In this document: positions 56,966 to 64,000 of the stretch, in pieces
How positions within the stretch are numbered: the stretch's first letter is position 1
How the letters are laid out: every line of letters starts with the position of its first letter
Assembly (NCBI GenBank): GCA_958298945.1
Contig: OY282607.1
Location: forward strand, 52,243,020-52,307,019
Direction: 5' to 3'
Length of the DNA: 64,000 nt
Origin: Atherix ibis
Lineage: Eukaryota > Arthropoda > Insecta > Diptera > Athericidae
The notes under the pieces: generated by a model
What the model saw: only the letters and a program-made list of their open reading frames with translations
Databases searched by the model: none
What the model was told of the DNA's origin: nothing
Made by a program: the position numbers and the translations under genes

Positions 56966-57164
56966 GTTTGTACAGAGAAATTTCATAGCAATTTAAGATC
57001 TCTTATTCAGATAGTCTCCATTTTTTAATGCTTTAAAAAGAATATCATTTTCAAAATTAAATAGAATTTAAGAATAAAAAAACCCTGGGAAGAGAAAAAT
57101 ATCAAAAGCAGATTTACACTAATATAAATTGTTTGTTTCTTTTTTGTTTCATTCATAATTTTAG

Positions 57165-57254
57165 GGAGGAAGTGGCATGGGATGTGGACACCATTTATTT
57201 ATCACACGACACAAGAATATTGAATTTAAGAGATTTTGATCACTTAGAACCAAA
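57165..57254 (+). CDS. CARMIL coding exon (linker to LRR domain)
   Basis: 90 bases. Acceptor CATAATTTTAG; donor GTAAGT after AA of a split Lys codon. Reads [30 protein letters not shown]. The block [12 protein letters not shown] is near-invariant in CARMIL proteins. The last residues begin the first leucine-rich repeat. The intron on its left is 199 bases; the one on its right is 5753 bases and repeat-filled. Confidence 0.97.
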
Positions 57255-57373
57255 GTAAGTACTTAGTAATAAATTATAATTTTTATTATTTATGATTTTT
57301 GAAAAAAAAAAATTTTGTAATGTTTACTTTAACAGAACGGTGGTATTGATCTTGTCTTTTGTTCCTCTCTTTT

Positions 57374-57414
57374 GTTCTTTGTTTGACCTACTTAAGTAGG
57401 TCAAACTAAAGAAC
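57374..57414. repeat. Near-perfect palindrome without loop
   Basis: The core 57381-57406 (GTTTGACCTACTT and its exact complement) is a perfect 26-bp palindrome. Flanking GTTCTTT and AAAGAAC extend it to 20-bp arms with one bulged T. Confidence 0.93.
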
Positions 57415-58230
57415 ATTTTAATATGGATTTGTACTAAATTAATTGGAAATTATTTTTTTTATTTAAATATTGCAACTGCTTTTATACATCTCGTGTTCAA
57501 ATAATCGCATAGAAGTTTTTATATTAAAATCCGGATGCATGGGCATATCTCTACTCTTTGATAAAGCCAACCAACAAGTCAGAATATCAAATAGATTCTT
57601 CTGTTGATGATTAAATTATTTGATAAAGTTTTGTTGTATTACAGACTTTTTTACTTTACAACTTTTCTTATGTTTATAGAATTTAATCTTATTGGTTTTA
57701 TAAAAGTCAAAATAGAGGAAATATGGACAACTTATCCTAATGGTTCTGTTAAACAGTTCCAGTTTCCATACTCTTTTTTTTTATTCAAATTAAAATCATA
57801 AAAAAATGTTTTCTGAGCAAAGTTACAGAATTTTTGAAACTTCTTTCATTACTTCCCATATTTTAGTATATTATGAATTTTCCATTTAATAAAATTTATC
57901 AAATTAATAAAAAATCTTTCAAAAAATTTCATTTTTCCGAGGCCTGTTCAAAATGTTTTTCGGAACAACTTTGTGAGATTAATATTTTTGTGTAAATTTA
58001 TAAAATGCATTCTTCTGATGCATTTAAAATAAAGATTTGAAATTAAAGTAGGTATTTCGAAAATCCTTAGTCAAGCCAATGTAGTCTTAAAAAAATTTGC
58101 CGTTGTAATGTCAAAATTGCACGAATTCAGATCAGAGATGATTTCTCATCCACCCATCTTATTTTTCAGACAATTAATGACAAAAATGTGCTTCCCACAA
58201 AAAAACTGTTTTTAAAGAGCTTCCTTATTA
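57415..58230. other. No recognised gene
   Basis: AT-rich intron sequence. The 65-codon frame at 57604-57801 shows no domain. Confidence 0.4.
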
Positions 58231-58232
58231 TA

Positions 58233-58756
58233 TTGGGTTGTTCCGAAAGTAATTTCGTTTTTTTTAAAAGTAATTTCGTTTATAAAAATTAAAGACGATT
58301 TTCTTATATTGAATTTATATTTTATTCAATTAAATATTGTCCACTCTGATCCAATATCCTTTGCCATCTGATCCAATACCCTTTGCAAAAAACTGATCCA
58401 AGTGATTTTTGACCTCCTCATTTGAATTAAACATTTTAATGCGGGATCGAAATTTTGCAAACCAGTTTTGACACTGGCGCTCACTTAACACATCGGATAA
58501 TTGTTTTCTTGCTTGAACAGCATTTTTATCTTTTCTATAGTAAAAAAGTAAAAGATACCGAAAATACTGTTTTTCACTTTCCATATTTAAAAGAGTATGA
58601 ACCAAAAATTACTGTGCAAAATCAATCGAATATGTTCACAAGCAAGCCTTGCTATATCAGCTGTCAAAATACATATTATTATGCGGCTTAAGCGTGAAGT
58701 TGGTTATAAAAAAATTCAATTAAGTCCTCTGTTGGGGAAAAAAAGGAACAACCCAA
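58233..58756 (-). mobile_element. irritans-type mariner, copy 5 (524-bp deletion derivative)
   Basis: Ends TTGGGTTGTTCCGAAAGTAA and its complement. TA lies outside (58231-58232 and 58757-58758). Minus-strand frame 58605-58330 fuses the N-terminal HTH part (MESEKQYFRYLLLFYYRK, LSERQCQNWFAKFRS) directly to the C-terminal block NSNEEVKNHLDQFFA, removing all three catalytic Asp residues. It is a MITE-like derivative that still encodes a short DNA-binding-type frame of 91 codons. A 16-base duplication of AAAGTAATTTCGTTT lies near the left end. Confidence 0.93.
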
Positions 58757-58758
58757 TA

Positions 58759-59697
58759 CTTATTTTGGCGACCATATTATTACGTATATTTTCAAAGATG
58801 AAAAATATAAAATTATTCAAGTCAATTAATGGACAAAATACACTTTCTGGCAAAGTACATTTACCGGCAATAGGATTTTATGCTCACCTTGCTTGATGCT
58901 TTGAGAGAATATACGCCTTAAAATACAATGTTGCATAAGTGGACAAGTTATTGAAAATAGTACCAAAAAATTACTGATAAATGTACAATACATTAAAAAG
59001 AATTACAAAATATATTTAGACTGAATCAGGTTTTCGTTATTTCGTCCCGAGATGTACAAATAAAAATGCTGTTTGTTGTCATGCTGAACTCTTTTTTAAC
59101 TATGGATGCTACGTGAACCTATTGCATATTCCAGAACATAATGAAAATAAAAGGATATCGAAACTGTCGAAAAGTTTTCCAGTTTCAATATTATAACTTT
59201 ACTATTCTTAGAAATATTATTTTAACTATTCTTCTAATCTATGGAATCAATCCTACACACAAATTTACTAATCTAGTAATTGGACATTCTCCAACAGTCA
59301 AATGGAGTTACTTCTCATTCGGTATCGCTAAAATGTATTTTAAAAAACGACAAGGTTTCAAAGTTCTAATAATAATTGTACTATGAAACGGAGCAAAGTT
59401 TTAATTATTTTACCGACGAACAAAATAAAATAAATTTTATTTTTCAAATACCGTCTATAATGGGGAATTGCGCAAACGTTTAGTGCTGTGCAAATCCCCA
59501 TTAACCATACAGCTACTCGCATTATCAAATCTGTTTATATGAAAAGAATATTAGCAAATATTCTTTGCTGGATTTTGTGTTTGATTTTTTGTAGGAGGTA
59601 GTTCATCTTCAGAGGGTCGTTGCTGTTTTCCGAAGGTTAAATATTTAAAACATATTTTCCTACCAAATTTGTCTTTTTTACCTTTAAGGAATATGGT
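58759..59697. other. No recognised gene
   Basis: AT-rich intron sequence. An 81-codon frame at 59141-59386 shows no domain. Confidence 0.4.
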
Positions 59698-60049
59698 ATC
59701 TATTGCTACGAACAAACATCTGGTATCGATACCATGAACGCATTAATACCATGTAAAATACTAGCCCTTGACACACAGCCGTTCATACACATAGTATAGT
59801 TTGACGAGTTTTCGATATTTTGACAGGTAAGAAAAGGAAAGATTTACCAATTATCATTGAATTTGAGCTATTTATTAGATAAAAATAGGCTGGAGACTAA
59901 AAATAATATTAAAAAATTACGAACAATTAAAACCCGTCGTAGAAAATATAAGATGTATATAGTTCATATTAATAATTTTCACTTTCAAACTAATGTAAAT
60001 AAAGCGCATTATGAAATAAAAACAAAATGTCATTTTTCCTTACTACAAG

Positions 60050-62376
60050 CTTAGATTATAGAAGAACCGGATAGGCCTCAACACAAAAATTGTGGCACAA
60101 TTTTGTGGGCAATACATTCATAGAATGCACCCACATGCAAAATAACAGAAACGGCGTAAATCATTGCGGGCCAATTTTAAATTTCAATATGCGATTGAAG
60201 CGGTTCGTTTTTGATATGTAATGCCATTCAAATAGATTTTTTAATATTGCGGATTTTGTTTTTTGATGGAATTAGTTTTGGAAATTTGGAATAAAACACA
60301 GTATTCTATTTTAAAATATTATTTATTTATTTATATGAAAACAATTATGTGCAGAAATAAAAATCCATTCCAAAAATGTAAAATGGATTAAATGAGAGAA
60401 TGTGATATTATAAAGCTTCATTATAATATAAATGTGCGTTTGTGAATTGAAATTGTAATTTATTAATTACAACCATTAATTTATTTTTGACCTGCTGTCG
60501 GATTTGTTTTTCAGCACTTTGGTAAATTTTCACAACACTTTAAGAAGGGTCCTTTGGGAATCAAAGGACTTGTACGCTATAAAACTGTTTGATGTGGATT
60601 CTACTTCTACAGCTAAAGGACAGTCTCGCAATGCAAAGATTTACCTAGCTTAAAAACAATAAAGCCTAAAATATGTATTCAACCACTTTTTCACTATATT
60701 CATTAAATGCATAAGGGTTAAATAAATAAGCATGGTCACTTAAAATATTTATTTAGCCTCCACTTAATTTTCCTTCGATTTACTTACACACACCTTTACG
60801 TACGCCGGCACTAAACTATTTTCTGTTAAACATTGAACTGTCAACATCACATTTGTTAACATTTATTGAATACCGAACTTTTTACTTTTTAACCACTTTT
60901 TGGACAAAAAATATCACTAATAGCCATTTAGGCACATTATAAACTAAATTTTTATTATTTTCTGTAGTAAAAATGAAGATGTCAACTTACCGAAAGAAAG
61001 AAATTCATGGCTTCCTCATTCCGTTGAATTACCAGCAACCCTTTGCTAAAATAAAAACTTCCTATTAAATGTTATCAACAATATAACTATTTGTATAAAT
61101 ATTTACTTTTTTCGTAAATACTCCAAAAAACATAAAAACTACACTTTCACTTGCACTTTCCGATGAGTGTCAAAATAACAACTTGAAAAACAACAAAAAA
61201 ATACAATCATTTCGGTATGCTACCACTTTCATGGAGAATGGCGTGTTTAAAAACTCTCCGAAAATCTACAAAATTGATGCGCTTGATATTTAATTGATGT
61301 TTACGAAACAAATAATGAACCTAAAATACAATTCTATTTCATATCAAAAGATTGTACGAAAAATAAACATTGCCTGTCGTTGTGTTTTAATTGTATTTTT
61401 GTTTCCAATAAGTGAATTAAAATTAATATAAATTATGCTTTTGCAATTCAATAAATTTCTATTACGAAGACTAGATGTCAGTGTGTGTCATGTCTACATA
61501 AAAAAATCTACACAAATGTATATCAGAAGTACGATTTCTCGCCCCTTCTACAATAATTAAGCCACAAAATTGTGTATACGAGGTCTATTTAAAAAGTATC
61601 GCGAATTTTGAATTTCCGCGGGATTTTTTTATGGCATTATGTTGGTACTCATGTCTCTCACTTATGCCGACATAATTTCGACCAAAAACAGCATCGCATT
61701 AACATTGCTAAAGAGCTGTTGCACTCTGTCCGCGACAACCCAAATTTGCACCAGAAGGTCATAACTGGTGACGAATTATGGGTTTATGGTTATTACGTGG
61801 AAACAAGAGCTCAAAAAGTTCGGTCGAATGTGAAGATTTTGCTTACAGTTGTCTTCGATTGCAGGGGCGTGGTGCTTCATGAGTTCTTGCCACAGGGTAG
61901 AACGGTCAATAAGGAATATTACCTGCAAGTTATGGGCAAATTGCGCGAAGCAATCCGCCAAAACCGCTCGGATTTGTGGAAGAACAAAAATTTGCTTTTG
62001 CCATTTTTGGCCAAAAACAACACACTAATAATGCCGCAGCTACCGTATTCCCCAGATCTTTGCCCCTATGACTTTTTCTTGTTTCCGAAACTGAAGAGCC
62101 CCATGAAAGGACGATTGACTAGATAAAGCCGGCATAGAAGGAGGAGCTGAACAAGATCACAAAAAATGATTTGTTGAAGTGCTTCGAGGATTGGAAAAAA
62201 CGTTGGCACAAGTGTATAATATCTGGTGGGGATTACTTTGAAGGGGACAAAATATATATTCATGAATAAATAAATAATTTTTGAAAAAACACGAAATTCG
62301 CGATACTTTTTGAACAGACCTCGTACATATACGGAAAACTGACGTACGGGCCTATCCAGGTATTCTTAAATCTAAG
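60050..62376. mobile_element. 8-bp-TSD DNA element, copy D
   Basis: A perfect 8-bp target duplication, ACTACAAG, lies at 60042-60049 and 62377-62384. Ends CTTAGATTATAGAAGAACCG and the complement of CTTAGATTTAAGAATACCTG both run into GGATAGGCC. The interior matches copy B over its length (GGCGTAAATCATTGCGGG; TTCATATCAAAAGATTGTAC). It is about 1.58 kb without the nested mariner. There is no transposase of its own. The host repeat is seen uninterrupted at 4019-4026. Confidence 0.95.
61579..62323 (+). mobile_element. mariner nested in copy D
   Basis: Ends CGAGGTCTATTTAAAAAGTA and the complement of CGAGGTCTGTTCAAAAAGTA; TA is duplicated at 61577-61578 and 62324-62325. Copy B has the uninterrupted site (20412-20425). 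The + strand frame 61608-62126 reads HRINIAKELLHSVRDNPNLH, VITGDELWVYGY with the first catalytic Asp, GVVLHEFLPQGRTVNKEYYL, and then LPYSPDLCPYDFFLFPKLKS with the third Asp. The second (the QDNA-type block) is lost by a small deletion near 62015. The N-terminal DNA-binding half is absent, so at 745 bp it is a deletion derivative of a further mariner group. Confidence 0.93.
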
Positions 62377-62563
62377 ACTACAAGCGGTTAAACAAATCAC
62401 ACATCACTTTTTTGCTCTTTTGTTTTCCGCTGAAGTAAGTCAAAGCTCCAAATTGGTGTATAGGGAAGTGCCGATACCAGGTTTGTGTATAGGGAAACCA
62501 CGAAAAAAGGCATAGTATCTATACCGTGAACGTTTATCGAATACTAGCTTGTTCAGGTATTCA

Positions 62564-62583
62564 ACGTAGTGTCGACACTACGT
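62564..62583. repeat. Perfect 20-bp palindrome
   Basis: ACGTAGTGTCGACACTACGT, without spacer, at the right edge of repeat E copy 2. Confidence 0.9.
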
Positions 62584-63007
62584 GGTATTGAATTTGATTG
62601 ATATCATAAAGGTTTCCAGTGTTGCCCAGATTTGTATTTAAGTTATAAAACAAACAAAATTGGATATCTACAAAAATTACCTGTAAAAACAATGGACGCT
62701 ATCTAAAGAATAATCGCTCATAGATGCTGTATTAAGCATACACTTAGATAAGGTTCGAGATCAGTTCAAATAGTTTAAATAGGAGAAAAAAATATTTTCC
62801 AGAGCTGTCATATTTATTTGTAATTTTAGTTATTCTTTCATGTTCTTATAATCTTAAAAGTTCTTTTTTTTAAATAAAGAAAAATCTAAAATTGAAGTTA
62901 TTAAAATAAAATTTGCATTAATATTAATCGTTTTGATTATTTTGGCTATTTATTGTAAGTTAAAAGTAATTTTATTTAACTTGTAATTTTTTTCAATTTA
63001 TTTGTAG
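62584..63007. other. Intron end before CARMIL exon
   Basis: AT-rich, with a T-rich polypyrimidine stretch before TTTGTAG. No element recognised. Confidence 0.45.
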
Positions 63008-63169
63008 AGACTTAATGGCAATTGTTTCGGCATTAGAATATAACACATTCTTTCGTGGATTGAAAGCGGCCCATATGCGATTATCCCATGAAACATTGGA
63101 GAGAATATTGCACATTTTAAAACGATCAATGTGGTTGGAAGAATTGCAATTAGAAGCATTAGGAATAAA
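63008..63169 (+). CDS. CARMIL coding exon (first leucine-rich repeats)
   Basis: 162 bases. Acceptor TTATTTGTAG; donor GTAAGT after AA of a split codon. The first base completes the Lys codon from 57254. It then reads DLMAIVSALEYNTFFRGLKA, AHMRLSHETLERILHILKRS, MWLEELQLEALGIK. Leucine spacing and the L-E-E-L-x-L-E-x-x-G block mark the start of the CARMIL leucine-rich-repeat domain, the horseshoe that carries the dimer and membrane-linked regulation. Further LRR exons and the capping-protein-interaction region must lie beyond the window. Confidence 0.97.
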
Positions 63170-64000
63170 GTAAGTTGAAAGTGAAATTTTTTTTAATAAA
63201 TAACATCATCACAATTCAGTAAAATATGATATAAAATAATTGTTGTTGGTGGGTAAACAAGTATTATTACAATATAAAAGATATTGATTTTTGTAAAATC
63301 TGTTGAACATAATTTAGAAGTATTATCAGACTATGCTTATAGTGGAAACTCGCTTTACATATAACTTTATTGAGTATTTTGCAGATTTACAAACATAAAT
63401 TTTTAATAAATTTTGAGAAAAAAAATAGGATTTGAGAACAAAAGTGCTAGAAGTAACTTTCGTTTCTCAGTATTTGAGTATCATGCCTTCAGCATATGTA
63501 GTTTAATATAATATTGTGACTATGTACATAGTCGCAGTCTTTTTAAATTCAAGTAACAGAAGAATCGGAAATATTTTAAGGAGGGTTTTTAAAGCAAGGC
63601 TTAGATTATTCCAACTTTTTTGATTGAGTGGATTTAAAAATTTTTGAGTTCTTAAGTGAAAAAATATCTATAAGAATGAAATTCGTCATTGAAAATTTTG
63701 CTGACCGGAATTTTGGAAAAGCCATTTCATCGATATACCATATATTGGGATAAAGTTGTCAAGATAACACTGTAGGGAAGCCATGTGGTTTGATAGCCTT
63801 AAGTGAACCGCCAGTCTTTGATGGATACTGGTAAATTTCCATTACTACAGCCATCAACAAGAGCTTATACTATGGAGTATGTATTGTCCGAGGAGCAGAT
63901 CTTTAAATGACGTTTGGACACTATGTAAAACCGCGAGAATGTTGTAAATAAAAACTACCTGAATAAGATGGTATCGACTTTAAAACCGCTTATGATAGCA
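63170..64000. other. CARMIL intron, no recognised element
   Basis: AT-rich to the window end. Near 63760-64000 the sequence is less AT-rich (GCCATGTGGTTTGATAGCC, GTCCGAGGAGCAGATC) and could be an unidentified repeat. I see no coding domain or exon with splice sites. Confidence 0.4.

Larger units (their letters stand above)
59698..62560. repeat. Interspersed repeat E, copy 2, split by element D
   Basis: Left part 59698-60049 and right part 62377-62560 match copy 1 at 3736-4065 (ACATCTGGTATCGATACCAT on the left; AAACAAATCA just right of the insertion). The motif RGTATCKATACCRTGAACG occurs once near each end (59724 and 62513) in the same orientation. No coding capacity. Confidence 0.7.

Overview
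The window looks like euchromatic DNA of an insect, most likely a higher fly (Diptera: Brachycera). This is inferred from AT-rich non-coding DNA, many mariner, Jockey, RTE and I/LOA-type transposon relics, and the kind of host gene present. There is no bacterial-style gene packing. Only one host gene is visible. It is an orthologue of CARMIL (capping protein, Arp2/3 and myosin-I linker; LRRC16 family), read on the + strand as seven coding exons at 6460-6557, 44683-44733, 44821-44949, 45300-45383, 56829-56965, 57165-57254 and 63008-63169. All splice junctions have AG acceptors and GT donors, and the reading frame runs through all seven (751 nt, about 250 residues). They encode the N-terminal PH-like domain, the linker and the start of the leucine-rich-repeat domain. 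The first coding exon(s) and the rest of the gene lie outside the window or were not recognised.

Almost everything else is intronic transposon debris. The 38.1-kb intron (6558-44682) holds: a mariner relic (7552-8493); a heat-shock-type promoter pointing against CARMIL (8690-9045); an irritans-type mariner (10860-12018); an RTE element (12.9-15.3 kb) split by an I/LOA-like insertion with a 14-bp target duplication; a Jockey RT relic and a tRNA-SINE relic; two copies of a non-autonomous DNA element with 8-bp target duplications (17309 onward and 19090-20456); a hAT relic; a Tc1-like element carrying a nested mariner; a mariner inside a mariner (32210-34431); a nearly complete Jockey element with a 30-bp target duplication (36409-40188); a second RT relic; and a rearranged Jockey copy carrying a perfect 39-bp-TIR foldback element. 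The 11.4-kb intron (45384-56828) holds I/LOA, RTE, mariner and Jockey relics, plus a 2.9-kb minisatellite with an internal 1069-bp-offset segmental duplication. The 5.75-kb intron (57255-63007) holds a deleted mariner and a three-level nest: a mariner inside the 8-bp-TSD element inside another repeat.

Upstream of 6460 there are more transposon relics (Jockey RT at 365-735, I/LOA at 870-2550, mariner at 4130-5050).

The elements are related in informative ways. Five irritans-type mariner copies share one terminal sequence but carry different deletions. Three copies of the 8-bp-TSD element provide empty sites for one another's insertions. Several LINE/SINE fragments share one 3'-tail motif. Six or more long, nearly perfect hairpins with short or no loops are scattered through the window and are not explained by these families. 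No tRNA, rRNA or CRISPR array was found. Nothing in the transposons appears fully intact; the best preserved are the nested mariner (one stop codon) and the Jockey ORF2 (two stop codons).
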